This document shows, piece by piece, positions 1-9,280 of a stretch of 64,000 nucleotides of DNA (its first letter is position 1; every line of letters starts with the position of its first letter). Under the pieces are notes generated by a model. That model was not told the DNA's origin, made no database searches, and saw only the letters and a list, made by a program, of their open reading frames with translations. The stretch covers positions 62,001 to 126,000 of the forward strand of contig JADJWV010000002.1 of NCBI GenBank assembly GCA_016716185.1. Reading direction: 5' to 3'. A program made the translations under genes and the position numbers. This DNA comes from Saprospiraceae bacterium. Lineage in GTDB: Bacteria > Bacteroidota > Bacteroidia > Chitinophagales > Saprospiraceae.

Positions 1-1586
1 AAATTCTGAATAAGGAAATCCGTAAACGGCCCAAAGAAGCCTTACTTCATGTTTTCTATGGCAATTTGTGGACCTATAAAAATGAAGTCAAAAAAGCCGA
101 GCAACAATACCTTTTAGCTGTAGAAAAAACGCCATCAGATGTAATGGGTGTACATAAATTGGGCAATGCTTTGATTCAGCTCACGCGTTATGATCTGGCC
201 ATTCAGGTTTATGAAAAAGGGGAAAAGAATATCAAACCGCAAACGAGGTTCACCTACAACCTGGCCGATCTGTACAGAAGGAAAGGCGATTATTCTAAAA
301 TGATCCTGTATTACCTGAACGGGGTTGAGGAAAAAACGGTTCAACTCATCAATGTCCAAAGCATCATTGTGGCGTATTTCTCTGAGGAAGAATACCGCGA
401 ACTTCAGGCTCAACTATACGAACGCATCGAAGCTAAACCAGAAATTCCGGAATTTTCAGAATTGCTCATGTGGTCTTATGTTCAGTTGAAAGATTACCAG
501 GGAGCCATGCAACAAGCCAAGGCGCTGGACCGGCAGTTCAACGAAAATGGAAATCGGGTTTTTCAATTGGCCATGACAGCCTACCTCGATAACGATTATC
601 ATACCGCAATTTCAGGTTTCTCTTACGTTCGCGACAAAGGGCCTTCGAATTCATTTTACCATGAATCTTACAGACAACTTTTGGTTTCACGGCGCAATTT
701 GATCGTCGAAAAAAAGGACTATTCAAACACTGACCTGATTCAATTGGAATCCGATTATCAAAAATATCTGGCGGATTTTGGAAGGAATTATTTGTCTGCT
801 CCTCTGATCATTGAATTTGCCGAACTGGAAGCCAGATATCTGGGAAAAGTAAGGGAAGCCATCATGCTCCTGGAAGATTTGATTAAACTCAGTTATGTCG
901 ATAATCATATCAAATCCAAAGCCAAACTCAATCTGGCAGATTATTATTTAATCATTGGAGAAAGATGGGAAGCAACCTTATTGTATTCTCAGGTGGATAA
1001 AGATTTTACTGAAGATGAACTCGGAGAAATGGCACGTTTTAAAAATGCACGGCTCTCCTATTTTGCAGGCGACTTTCAATGGGCGCAGGAACAATTTGAC
1101 ATTTTAAAAAATGCAACCAGCAGACTGATCTCAAACGATGCAATCGATCTCTCGGTTTTTATTCTCGACAATCTGAACCAGGACTCAACAGGTGAAATAC
1201 TTTTGAAATACGCTTCAGCAGAATTAAAATTATTCCAGAATCAGTACGATTCGGCACTGTGGATACTCGACAACATCTCGTTTACGGATCCTGAAGTAGT
1301 TTTCCTGGAAGACGACGTGTGGTATCTCCAGGCTAAAATTTATCAGCAGCAGCAACGTCTGGATGAAGCCATTGAAAAATATCAGAAGATCCTCGATAAA
1401 CATCCGGAAGAGATCAGAGCCGACAATGCCTTATGGGAAATGGCTAAAATATACGATCAGCATTTAAATAACACAGCTAAAGCCATGGAGCTCTACGAAA
1501 AATTGTTTATTGATTTTAGCAACAGCGTACAGGCCGTGGAAGCCAGAAAACGATACAGACAACTCAGAGGCGATAAACTTCAATAA
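1..1586 (+). CDS. TPR-repeat protein, 5' end outside the window
   Basis: The reading frame is open from base 3 with no stop before 1586, so the gene enters from the left; a TTG at 66 is only an internal possible start. At least 506 residues are present. The protein is almost entirely helical with repeated TPR-like pairs (clear near the N-terminal part, around YEKGEK and YRRKGDYSKM, and near the C-terminus, around ALWEMAKIYDQ). No catalytic motif is seen and the signal peptide, if any, lies outside. TPR proteins are scaffolds for protein-protein contacts; large ones are common in the Bacteroidota envelope. The specific partner cannot be told. It is convergent with the DUF937 gene across a corrupted-looking homopolymer block. 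Confidence 0.8.
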   Translation, partial: ILNKEIRKRPKEALLHVFYGNLWTYKNEVKKAEQQYLLAVEKTPSDVMGVHKLGNALIQLTRYDLAIQVYEKGEKNIKPQTRFTYNLADLYRRKGDYSKMILYYLNGVEEKTVQLINVQSIIVAYFSEEEYRELQAQLYERIEAKPEIPEFSELLMWSYVQLKDYQGAMQQAKALDRQFNENGNRVFQLAMTAYLDNDYHTAISGFSYVRDKGPSNSFYHESYRQLLVSRRNLIVEKKDYSNTDLIQLESDYQKYLADFGRNYLSAPLIIEFAELEARYLGKVREAIMLLEDLIKLSYVDNHIKSKAKLNLADYYLIIGERWEATLLYSQVDKDFTEDELGEMARFKNARLSYFAGDFQWAQEQFDILKNATSRLISNDAIDLSVFILDNLNQDSTGEILLKYASAELKLFQNQYDSALWILDNISFTDPEVVFLEDDVWYLQAKIYQQQQRLDEAIEKYQKILDKHPEEIRADNALWEMAKIYDQHLNNTAKAMELYEKLFIDFSNSVQAVEARKRYRQLRGDKLQ

Positions 1587-1611
1587 ATTGCTACTGAGCT
1601 TAAGGGGGGGG

Positions 1612-2020
1612 GGAAAATTTGGGGGGGGGGTGGGTAGGGAGGAATTTTTTTTTTTTTAAAAAAAAAAAAATTTTTTTTTTTGTTTGGGAAGAGGGAAAAA
1701 ATTTGGGGGGTCTTTTTTTTTTTTTGGGGGAAAAAAAAAAAAAAATAATATATATTTGGGGGGGGGGGGTTGGTGTTTCCCCCCCCCCCTGTGTGGGGGG
1801 GGGGGGCGGCCGCGGGGGGGGGGGTGTGGGTTGGGTCTCGAAAAAAAAAAAAAAAAAAAAAGGTGGGGGGGGGGGGGAGGTTTATTTTTTGTTTTTTTTT
1901 TTGTGTTTTTTTTTTTTTTTTTTTTTTTGGGGGGGTTTTTTCCCCCATTAAGGGGGGGGGGAACCGGGGGGGGGGGGGGGGGGGGGGGGGGGTTTTTGGG
2001 TTTTGAAAAAAAAAAAAAGT
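1612..2020. other. Extreme homopolymer block, probable failed consensus
   Basis: About 400 bases consist almost only of runs of G, T, A and C, many 8 to 30 bases long, with a single GCGGCCGC inside a G run. Base composition is unlike the rest of the window. It fills the gap between two convergent genes, the position where short tandem arrays occur elsewhere in this window. All reading frames here are runs of Gly, Phe, Lys or Pro and are not genes. The most likely reading is a tandem array or hard-to-sequence region whose consensus collapsed. Confidence 0.75.
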
Positions 2021-2055
2021 TTTTGATTTGATCCCTTTAAAATTCCAAACGGAAT

Positions 2056-2715
2056 TTATCGCTTAAATAGAGTACCCAAAAGTTTTCCAAACAATCCTCC
2101 ACCACTGCTTTGATTTGCGGCAGGTTGACCGCCACTCAAAACTCCTCCGATTACATTTCCTAAAAGGTCTCCAAAGGCACCTCCCTGGGCAGATTGTGCA
2201 GAGCCCATGAGAATGCTGGCAAGATCGATGATCTGTCCGGCTCCACCCGAGGGCGCAGCTTGTGCTTGTGGGGCATTACCCCCGGAGCGTAATAATTTAC
2301 CCAAAACCGACATGACAACAGGTGCCAATATGGGCATCAGTTTCATGATCTGCGATAAATCCAATCCTGATTTCTGACTGATGTTTTGAGCGACTGCTTC
2401 CTGTTTATTGCCAAGAATATGGCCTAAAATTCCCATACCATTGGCCTGATTGCCGCTTGCGGTTCCCGACATCATACCACCAACAAAACCCATGATATCG
2501 TCCAGCGAACTGCCATCGTGGTCGCGGTCCAAAGCGCTAAGAAGGGAGTTCAACCCGGTTCCCGAAGAAGTATTGTTTGCCAATCCACCCACCAGGGCAG
2601 TAAAAATTCCTTGGGTAGCGGTTGCAGTCTGGTCTTCAGAAGCTCCAATCTGCTGACTGATTTGGCCAAGAACCTGATTATTCATCTGGTCCTGCAGCAT
2701 TTTCATGAGGTCCAT
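2056..2715 (-). CDS. DUF937 family protein
   Basis: About 219 residues from the ATG at 2715 (MDLMKM); an ATG at 2742 would add nine residues but fits the family less well. The N-terminal half shows the DUF937 pattern: QLG/QIGASEDQ followed by an alanine/glycine-rich helix pair (TQGIFTALVGGLANN), an LLSALDRDHDG segment and a DDIMGFVGGMM segment. The C-terminal half repeats SGGGLFGKLLG-type glycine-rich stretches. The family is cytoplasmic, of unknown biochemical role, and widespread in Bacteroidota and Proteobacteria. No signal peptide is seen. It stands alone, with its 3' end facing the homopolymer block and its 5' side facing an inverted repeat at 2856 and an octamer array. Confidence 0.8.
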   Translation of the reverse strand: MDLMKMLQDQMNNQVLGQISQQIGASEDQTATATQGIFTALVGGLANNTSSGTGLNSLLSALDRDHDGSSLDDIMGFVGGMMSGTASGNQANGMGILGHILGNKQEAVAQNISQKSGLDLSQIMKLMPILAPVVMSVLGKLLRSGGNAPQAQAAPSGGAGQIIDLASILMGSAQSAQGGAFGDLLGNVIGGVLSGGQPAANQSSGGGLFGKLLGTLFKR

Positions 2716-2855
2716 ATTTCTTTTTTTAAAATTAAGGTACAAAGGAACACAATTGCAAACAGATTTCCTAATGCTTATGTCTTGCTTAAATGAACAGGAA
2801 TGTTCTGCCTTCTAAATTATTTTTTTCTGAAATTTAAACTTTCTGAAATTAATAA

Positions 2856-2871
2856 ACTAACGTTCGTTAGT
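2856..2871. repeat. Dispersed inverted repeat, exact copy (ACTAACG-TT-CGTTAGT)
   Basis: Seven-base arms are perfectly complementary around a two-base spacer. It lies 141 bp upstream of the DUF937 start and 38 bp from the octamer array. Exact or near copies of the same 16-mer occur at 21127, 25717, 29013, 29122 and 42995 between genes, and in degenerate form inside genes. Function is unknown; a protein-binding site is one possibility. Confidence 0.7.
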
Positions 2872-2908
2872 AATTATTCTGACTTTAAATACAAATCAAA
2901 TAAAAAAA

Positions 2909-3065
2909 CCTCCCAGCCTCCCAGCCTATATGCCTACATGCCTCCAAGCCAAGCCTCCAAGCCTCCAAGCCTACATGCCTCCCAGCCTCCCAGCCTCCCA
3001 GCCTCCCAGCCTCCATGCCTCCAAGCCTACATGCCTACATGCCTCCAAGCCTCCCAGCCTCCAAA
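2909..3065. repeat. Octamer tandem array (CCTCCCAG / CCTCCAAG / CCTACATG)
   Basis: Roughly twenty head-to-tail 8-bp units, each starting with CCT and mixing three main variants: CCTCCCAG, CCTCCAAG and CCTACATG. One unit is shortened to five bases. The array ends about 20 bp past the ftsH stop codon. The period is not a multiple of three, yet stop-free frames run through it; these are not genes. Confidence 0.85.
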
Positions 3066-3084
3066 CACTTTGCTCTCCCCTCCA

Positions 3085-5073
3085 TCATCCCTTCTCCAGC
3101 TCTTTTTCGATCAACGGTTTTTCATCGCTCACGTGCTGACCGCTTAACGGGGAAGGTTCTGCTGATTTGTCTTTGTGATAGGGCGACGGACCAATCAATC
3201 GCTCTACGTCGGATTTGTGTAAGACTTCTTTGCGAAGTAATTCCTGGGCAAGAATTTCCAATTCTTTTCCTTTATCCTTCAATAAATTTTGAGCACGCAG
3301 ATATTGAGATTCAATCAGAACTCTTACTTCCTGATCCATGATGCGGGCTGTATCTTCACTGTAGGGTCTTTGAAAGGCTTCTTGTGAAAGTCCGTAGTAA
3401 GATACGTTGCCTATTTTATCGTTCATCCCAAAAACATTGACCATACTGTAAGCCATTTTTGTGACGTGGTCCAGGTCGCTTTGAGCTCCGGTCGATATTT
3501 TATCAAACATGATCTTCTCCGATGCTCGTCCGCCTAATGTCATGCACATGCGGTCGAGTAAAGCTTCGGTGCGCGTAATGTATTCCTCCTTGGGCAGATA
3601 CTGAGCGTATCCTAAGGTCCCAATCCCTCTTGGAACAATCGTGACTTTGACCAACGGAGATGCATATTGCAAATACCATCCGATAATGGCATGTCCGGCT
3701 TCGTGGTAAGCAATGATCTCCTTTTCTTCGGGGGAGATCAGTTTGTTCTTCTTTTCCAATCCGCCGATGACGCGATCCAGAGCATAGTTGAAGTCATCCA
3801 GGTCGATGGCTTTTTTATCTCTTCTTGCTGCAACCAAAGCGGCTTCATTGCAAATATTGGCAATTTCTGCACCAGCAAATCCGGGCGTCATTTCGGCAAG
3901 AACATAAGGAGTCACATCTTCAGCAAGTTTCAAGGGCTTCAAATGAACCTTGAATATTTCCTCGCGCCCCTTGAGGTCAGGAGGATCTATACCAATTTGC
4001 CTGTCGAATCTTCCGGGGCGCAGCAAAGCGCTGTCTAAAACATCCGGACGATTGGTAGCTGCCATCAGGATTACACCAGACTCTGTTCCAAACCCATCCA
4101 TTTCCACCAGCAACTGATTCAGTGTGTTTTCGCGTTCGTCATTTCCCCCCTGAATTGTGTTTCTGCCCCGGGCACGGCCCACGGCGTCGATCTCATCGAT
4201 GAAAACAATACACGGAGCTTTTTCGCGGGCCTGTCGGAATAAATCCCTTACCCTCGAAGCCCCGACACCCACAAACATTTCCACAAAATCGGAACCCGAT
4301 ATGGTAAAGAAAGGAACAGCGGCTTCTCCAGCCACAGCTTTGGCCAACAGTGTCTTTCCCGTTCCGGGAGGCCCTACCAGCAAAACTCCTTTCGGAATTT
4401 TTCCTCCGAGCGAAGTATATTTTTTAGGATTTTTTAGAAAATCCACTATTTCCATAACCTCTTCCTTGGCTTCGTCCAATCCGGCCACATCTTTGAATGT
4501 CACATTGGTCGATTCATCTTTTTCAAACAGCGTAGCTTTCGATTTGCCAATGTTGAAGATTTGCGCTCCCGGACCGGAACCTCCACCGCCGACGCGACGC
4601 ATCAAAAACATCCAGATGGCCAGGATGATGAGAAAAGGAACAACAAAAGACAAAATCGGACCCAGCCAATTTTGTTTTTCTTCATAACTGATGCTGATTT
4701 TATTGGGAAGATGGTCGTTATACTTGTCGATTTTCTCCTGGAATTTTTCAGCAGGTCCGATATTAAAATAATATTGCGGACGACTGCCTTGAGTTGCACT
4801 CAACTTGTCTTTGTAATCATCTTTGTTGATCGATTCAGGCCTTAAATAAACATAAGCCTGTTTTAGATTGACCACTTCAATTTTCTCGATATCGCCCCTC
4901 AAAGCCATATCGTCAAATCTCACTGAATTGATGTTGCCTTTACCGGGTGAAGCCATATAAAATAAATTCACTCCGATAATGACCAGTAAAATGATTCCGT
5001 ATATCCAATAGGCGTTAAACCCCTCTCCGGGTTTTTTTGGTTGGCCGCTGGGCGATGGTTGTTTTTGCTCCAT
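3085..5073 (-). CDS. ftsH: ATP-dependent zinc metalloprotease FtsH
   Basis: Membrane-anchored AAA+ protease that degrades misfolded and short-lived membrane and cytosolic proteins, working as a hexamer. The 662-residue length is normal for the family. Two transmembrane segments lie near residues 23-41 and 138-158 with a periplasmic domain between. The AAA domain has Walker A GPPGTGKT (234-241), Walker B FIDEID (291-296) and the second region of homology (NRPDVLDSALLRPGRFDR, 341-358). The zinc site HEAGH is at 457-461. The start MEQKQP gives the usual short cytoplasmic lead. It lies 58 bp downstream of rsfS on the same strand, the order typical of Bacteroidota, so the two are probably co-transcribed. 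The 3' end abuts an octamer array. Confidence 0.97.
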   Translation of the reverse strand: MEQKQPSPSGQPKKPGEGFNAYWIYGIILLVIIGVNLFYMASPGKGNINSVRFDDMALRGDIEKIEVVNLKQAYVYLRPESINKDDYKDKLSATQGSRPQYYFNIGPAEKFQEKIDKYNDHLPNKISISYEEKQNWLGPILSFVVPFLIILAIWMFLMRRVGGGGSGPGAQIFNIGKSKATLFEKDESTNVTFKDVAGLDEAKEEVMEIVDFLKNPKKYTSLGGKIPKGVLLVGPPGTGKTLLAKAVAGEAAVPFFTISGSDFVEMFVGVGASRVRDLFRQAREKAPCIVFIDEIDAVGRARGRNTIQGGNDERENTLNQLLVEMDGFGTESGVILMAATNRPDVLDSALLRPGRFDRQIGIDPPDLKGREEIFKVHLKPLKLAEDVTPYVLAEMTPGFAGAEIANICNEAALVAARRDKKAIDLDDFNYALDRVIGGLEKKNKLISPEEKEIIAYHEAGHAIIGWYLQYASPLVKVTIVPRGIGTLGYAQYLPKEEYITRTEALLDRMCMTLGGRASEKIMFDKISTGAQSDLDHVTKMAYSMVNVFGMNDKIGNVSYYGLSQEAFQRPYSEDTARIMDQEVRVLIESQYLRAQNLLKDKGKELEILAQELLRKEVLHKSDVERLIGPSPYHKDKSAEPSPLSGQHVSDEKPLIEKELEKG

Positions 5074-5131
5074 GTTGATTGAATACTAATTCCAGATGAT
5101 AAACGATGTACTTCAAATTAAGTTGCGGCTC

Positions 5132-5518
5132 CTACAGATTCTGGTACTCTGTAATGCGGGCATCACTCCATAAATCCTCGAGTTCGTAGTACCTCCTCGT
5201 TTCCTTATCGAAGATGTGCACGACTACGTCAAAAAAATCGACCAATACCCATTTTGCCCCAAGCTGGCCTTCTGAGTGGGCTATATTTCCGGTTTCTTCT
5301 TTGACCCGGCGTTCCACATTCCCTGCGATCGCTTTTATTTGTGTGCTGCTGTCTCCCTCGCAAATGATAAAATAAGAACTTGGCGCATCGGGAAGCTTTC
5401 GCAAATCAAGAAGGACGATGTTTTTACCTTTGATATCGCGAATGGCATCGATGATGAGGTCCAGAAAAACTTGATCTTTTTGGGAGGCGGATTTGGATTT
5501 TGATAACAGTGTTGACAA
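5132..5518 (-). CDS. rsfS: Ribosomal silencing factor RsfS (YbeB/Iojap family)
   Basis: RsfS binds ribosomal protein uL14 and blocks 30S-50S joining when nutrients are limiting. The 128-residue protein has the family core: an N-terminal helix DLIIDAIRDIKGKNIVLLDL, the SSYFIICEGDSSTQIKAIA strand-helix, the GAKWVLVDFFDVVVHIF strand pair, and the ending RRYYELEDLWSDA. All conserved blocks are in place. It is the first gene of the leftward rsfS-ftsH pair and is divergent from birA, with 60 bp of AT-rich sequence between the two starts that must hold both promoters. Confidence 0.95.
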   Translation of the reverse strand: MSTLLSKSKSASQKDQVFLDLIIDAIRDIKGKNIVLLDLRKLPDAPSSYFIICEGDSSTQIKAIAGNVERRVKEETGNIAHSEGQLGAKWVLVDFFDVVVHIFDKETRRYYELEDLWSDARITEYQNL

Positions 5519-5555
5519 TATTAACTATTGAATTTTAAAGAAGTAAATATATAAA

Positions 5556-5563
5556 TATTTTTG
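5556..5563 (+). promoter_or_regulatory. Possible -7 element (TATTTTTG) for birA
   Basis: The octamer matches the Bacteroidota -7 consensus TAnnTTTG and lies 16 nt before the birA start. No clear TTTG element is found at the usual 17-23 nt upstream spacing, so this is a weak call resting on one box and position. Confidence 0.35.
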
Positions 5564-5578
5564 AATATAATATTATAA

Positions 5579-6325
5579 ATGCTGCCCATGCGATTTGATT
5601 TTCCACACCTGTCATTTACAAGTACGGACTCTACGAATTTGCAGGCACTAAATTACCTATCAAAAACCAATCCAGAGTCGGGTTTTATGCTGATTGCAGA
5701 CTTTCAGACAGCAGGCAAAGGACAATTTGGCAGAAATTGGGAAAGCGAGACGGGTACGAACCTACTCTGCAGTTTCATTTTTGGTCCGCTAAACTGGTCA
5801 ATCAAACAATTATTTAATCTGCATTTAATATCCGCATTGGCTATTTTCCGGTTACTGGAAGAAAATCAACTCAATAAACTGAGTATCAAATGGCCCAATG
5901 ACATCTATGCAGGCAACAAAAAAATAGCAGGAATATTAATCCAAAACATCATCAAAGAGCAAAAACTCCAATGGACGGTGATAGGATGCGGAATAAATGT
6001 CAATCAATCCCAGTTTTCAGATACCATAAATGCAAGTTCCATATTCCTCGAAACCGGAATGAAATTTTCAATAGATGTTTTGGCCTGCCGCTTAAGAGAA
6101 TTACTTATTGAATATTTTCAAGCCGGGCACCGGATGGAAGATTTGTTGGCCAAATACAACGCTGCCTTATATGGCAAAAATCAATTGAAATCATTACGCT
6201 TAAAAAATGATGAATCAATTCGCGTAGAAATTCAATCCGTCAACGCGATCGGAAATTTAATCGCCAAAAATGAACATGGCGAATTTTTAGAACTGACTCA
6301 TGGCGAAACGAATATTGATTGGTAA
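5579..6325 (+). CDS. birA: Biotin--[acetyl-CoA-carboxylase] ligase
   Basis: Joins biotin to the acceptor lysine of biotin carboxyl carrier proteins via biotinyl-AMP. The 248-residue protein is the short, catalytic type without the N-terminal DNA-binding domain, so it is not expected to act as a repressor. The biotin-binding loop reads AGKGQFGRNW (about residues 45-54), a variant of GRGRRGR. KWPNDIY near residue 103 and the KIAGILIQN strand follow, as in the family. A small C-terminal domain (residues about 190-248) is present. It is divergent from rsfS. The next gene is convergent and far away, so birA is probably monocistronic. Confidence 0.92.
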   Translation: MLPMRFDFPHLSFTSTDSTNLQALNYLSKTNPESGFMLIADFQTAGKGQFGRNWESETGTNLLCSFIFGPLNWSIKQLFNLHLISALAIFRLLEENQLNKLSIKWPNDIYAGNKKIAGILIQNIIKEQKLQWTVIGCGINVNQSQFSDTINASSIFLETGMKFSIDVLACRLRELLIEYFQAGHRMEDLLAKYNAALYGKNQLKSLRLKNDESIRVEIQSVNAIGNLIAKNEHGEFLELTHGETNIDW

Positions 6326-6439
6326 TGCATGTATTTTCTGCTATGGTATTGGATTTAAAATCATTCCATTGAAATATTACAAATTCGCAATCAAATTTCA
6401 CAAGCTTAACTTCAACTTTATTTTCCAAGGTTTGATTAC

Positions 6440-6712
6440 CTAAAAGTCAAAAAGTCGAAGGGCCGAAATGTCAATTTATTTCCCGCACCGGCCGGGGGGG
6501 TTTTTTTTTTTAAAAAAAAGAAAAAAATTTTGGGGGGGGGGGGGGGGGGGGGGATTGGGGGGTTTCTTTTAATTAGTTTTTTATCAAAATTTCAAAAAGT
6601 CGAAACTTCGAAACTTCGAAACTTCGAAACTTCGAAACTTCGAAACTTCGAAACTTCGAAACGTCAAAAGGTCAAAAAGTCAAAAAGTCAAAAGGTCAAA
6701 AAGTCAAAACCT
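6440..6712. repeat. Octamer tandem array interrupted by a homopolymer block
   Basis: Units of pattern [TG]TC[GA]AAA[ACG] run head to tail: TTCGAAAC about seven times from 6605, then GTCAAAAA/GTCAAAAG about six times to 6708. Related units (AAAGTCAAAAAGTCGAAG) already appear near 6443-6462. Between them, 6494-6563 is a block of pure G, T and A runs like that at 1.6-2.0 kb. The array fills the gap between convergent birA and the P-type ATPase gene; no gene is seen in 6326-6746. Confidence 0.8.
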
Positions 6713-6746
6713 CTCAAATTAATACCGCCCCTAATTAAAATGTTTT

Positions 6747-9254
6747 CTATCCTTTACTATAATTTGAACCGGATTTTCTCCTTCTCCATTTAAAGAACTC
6801 CATCCATATCACACTTAATAATCCCAACCCCGCACACATCATAACTTCAGCAAACTTTAGAGCTTCAAATCTGAAAACCGTTTGCAATGCAGGATGATAA
6901 AGTGTTGTCATCAAGGCCAGAATGGAAATTCCAAGAATGAGCGGAACCAATTTATTTTTATAACGCAGCGTGGTCCAGATCGATTCGATAAATGAGCGAT
7001 TAACGAGCGTTAGGAACACGTTTGCAAAAACCAGGTTCGTATAAAGCAAACTCCTCACTTTTTCTTCCGGATAGGAAGCATACATCGCGTACCGGGCAAC
7101 GGCCAGACAAAATGCTGTGATCACAAGTCCCTGGACGATGCTGGTATTTAACTCACTCCAGGTGAACAATTCATTGGTGGATTTTCTCGGAGGTTTGACC
7201 ATCGATTGTGGCTCAATGGGTTCATTTTCAAATACAATAGAACAAGTTGGCCCCATAATGAGCTCTAAAAAAACAACGTGAACCGGTGAAAAGAAATCGG
7301 TATAATCCCAAAAGAAGATCAGCGGCAAGGTCACAATCAGGATGATGGGGATGTGGATGGATATAATGTATTGTATGGCCTTCTTCAGGTTTTCGTAGAT
7401 ACGTCTTCCCAGTGCAATTCCATCGACCAATTTAGAAAGATCGTCATTGGCTAAGATCAGAGAAGAACTTCGCCGGGCCAATTCGCTGCCTTTGCGTCCC
7501 ATGGCAATGCCGATGTGCGATGCTTTAAGGGCCGGGCCATCATTGACACCGTCGCCCGTCATCGAAACAATTTGTCCGGAATTCTTCAAGGTTTCAATGA
7601 CCTTCAATTTGGCTTCTGGGTACATTCTGGAAAATACTGCGGTCGAGTTCAACTCCAAAACTAACGATTGTTCGTTCATCGCCATGACTTCATCTCCCGT
7701 GCAAAATTTGCTTGTCTGCTGAATGCCGATTTGCCTGGCAACAGCAAGCGTGGTGTTTGAAAAATCACCGCTTAGAATTTTTACGTCAATGCCTGCCTGA
7801 TAAAATTTCCGGATGGTATCTTTTATATTTTTTTTCGGGGGATCGTAAAAGCTGACTAATCCCAGCATCTGCATTTTAAATTCAAAGGGATCCGCCGGAA
7901 AATCAGATAATCGTTCGTTGCTTCCTGCGACGGCAAGCACCCGATGCCCTAAATCAGCCAGACTTTGCGATTGTTCAACAAGCCGTTTTTCCTCTTCTGG
8001 AGTGAGGCCGCAAATTTTTATGACGCTTTCCAACCCACCTTTACAGGCCAGAAGCTGTTGGCCTTCCGGGTTTTCAAATACATGAATCATCATAGGAGGC
8101 CTGCCTGCTAATGGATATTCCCGGACCATGCTAAACACCAGTCTTAAATCTTCCGTGCAAATTTGTTCATAGGCCTGGTGAATGGACTGCTCCATGGGAT
8201 CAAAGGGCGATTCCTCCGAACTCCACATGGCAAATTCAATCACCTTGTTTGCCGAAGCATGTCGTTCTTTCAACTGAGAAAGTTTACCCTCCTGAAATGA
8301 GTAAATCCCTTCCAGCTGCATTTGATTTTCGGTGATGGTTCCGGTTTTATCCAGACATAGCACGCTGACACCGCCCAGCGTTTCAACCGTCATGGGGTTT
8401 TTTACAAGCACCTGATTTTTATAAAGTTGTAAAGCTCCCAGGGCCATGAAAGTGCTGAAGGCTACCGGAATTTCTTCGGGTAAAACAGACATACTCAAGG
8501 TCAATCCTTTCAATAATCCAAAAATAAAGTTTTGTGTAATGTAATATTGAATGGCCCAGATGATCGCGAAAGCAACCAATCCGAACTGCACCATTTTCTG
8601 AACAAAATTTTGAATCTGGATTTGGATCGGGGTTTTTACAGCTTGGATATTTTTGAGTTGCTGCTGTATTTTTCCCAATCTGGTTTCTCTTCCTAAAAAC
8701 TTAACTTCTGCGATGCCATAACCCGACATGACTTGTGTGCCTTGAAAAATGTCGCGGTCATTCGAATCCAGGCCTTTATATAGGGGAATCGACTCACCAG
8801 TCAGGATACTTTCATTTATAGTTAGATCGTGACTTTCCAACAGCTTCGCATCGGCAGGGATCAGATCTCCATCTTCGATCAAAAAAACATCTTCCAATAC
8901 CAAATCATCCTGTTCTATCATCAGAAATTCGGCATTTCTGAATACTTTGATTTTTGGTTCGAGTAGCGATTTCAACGCCTTCTCGGCCCTGGAGCTTCGA
9001 TGTTCCTGAAACAGGCTGATGCCCGAAACAAAACCAAGTGCAGCAAGCATGATCCATGCTTCTTCGTTCTCACCAAGTAAAAAGTAAATTCCGGCAGTTG
9101 CGACAAGAATAAGAAAAAGAGGTTCGGTGATGATGGAAAGCAAAATTTCCAACCAACCGGGCAGCCCTTCTTTTTGGAGCTTCTGAACTTCCGATTTTTT
9201 TCTCTGAACCTTGACCTGTTCGCTGGTCAGCCCGGTATATTTTCCTGTGATCAC
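6747..9254 (-). CDS. P-type cation-transporting ATPase
   Basis: An ATP-driven membrane cation pump, 835 residues, close to the size of bacterial calcium-type (P2) ATPases. The actuator motif TGES is at 152-155, the phosphorylation motif DKTGT at 302-306, and TGDGVNDGP in the hinge at about 566-574. Membrane helices occur near 41-60, 66-84, 222-240 and 245-275, with a further cluster after residue 610. The fourth-helix ion site reads PEEIP (259-263) where SERCA-like pumps have PEGLP; this form is known in bacterial P-type ATPases but leaves the ion uncertain. No heavy-metal-binding N-terminal domain or CPC motif is present, so copper/zinc export is unlikely. It follows the M23 peptidase gene by 26 bp on the same strand. 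Confidence 0.88.
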   Translation of the reverse strand: MITGKYTGLTSEQVKVQRKKSEVQKLQKEGLPGWLEILLSIITEPLFLILVATAGIYFLLGENEEAWIMLAALGFVSGISLFQEHRSSRAEKALKSLLEPKIKVFRNAEFLMIEQDDLVLEDVFLIEDGDLIPADAKLLESHDLTINESILTGESIPLYKGLDSNDRDIFQGTQVMSGYGIAEVKFLGRETRLGKIQQQLKNIQAVKTPIQIQIQNFVQKMVQFGLVAFAIIWAIQYYITQNFIFGLLKGLTLSMSVLPEEIPVAFSTFMALGALQLYKNQVLVKNPMTVETLGGVSVLCLDKTGTITENQMQLEGIYSFQEGKLSQLKERHASANKVIEFAMWSSEESPFDPMEQSIHQAYEQICTEDLRLVFSMVREYPLAGRPPMMIHVFENPEGQQLLACKGGLESVIKICGLTPEEEKRLVEQSQSLADLGHRVLAVAGSNERLSDFPADPFEFKMQMLGLVSFYDPPKKNIKDTIRKFYQAGIDVKILSGDFSNTTLAVARQIGIQQTSKFCTGDEVMAMNEQSLVLELNSTAVFSRMYPEAKLKVIETLKNSGQIVSMTGDGVNDGPALKASHIGIAMGRKGSELARRSSSLILANDDLSKLVDGIALGRRIYENLKKAIQYIISIHIPIILIVTLPLIFFWDYTDFFSPVHVVFLELIMGPTCSIVFENEPIEPQSMVKPPRKSTNELFTWSELNTSIVQGLVITAFCLAVARYAMYASYPEEKVRSLLYTNLVFANVFLTLVNRSFIESIWTTLRYKNKLVPLILGISILALMTTLYHPALQTVFRFEALKFAEVMMCAGLGLLSVIWMEFFKWRRRKSGSNYSKG

Positions 9255-9280
9255 TCTGATATATCTCTATGATCCCGTTT

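Noticed and set aside
1580..2031. Several overlapping open frames rich in Gly, Phe, Lys or Pro
   Set aside because: They are translations of the homopolymer block; composition is not protein-like and all frames are equally open.
2800..3341. Open frames running through the octamer array and into the ftsH 3' end
   Set aside because: The array lacks stop codons in these frames because of its unit sequence; the products are Pro/Ser/Leu repeats with no family.
4157..4687. A 176-codon frame antisense to ftsH
   Set aside because: It mirrors the conserved AAA domain on the opposite strand and is a codon-bias shadow.
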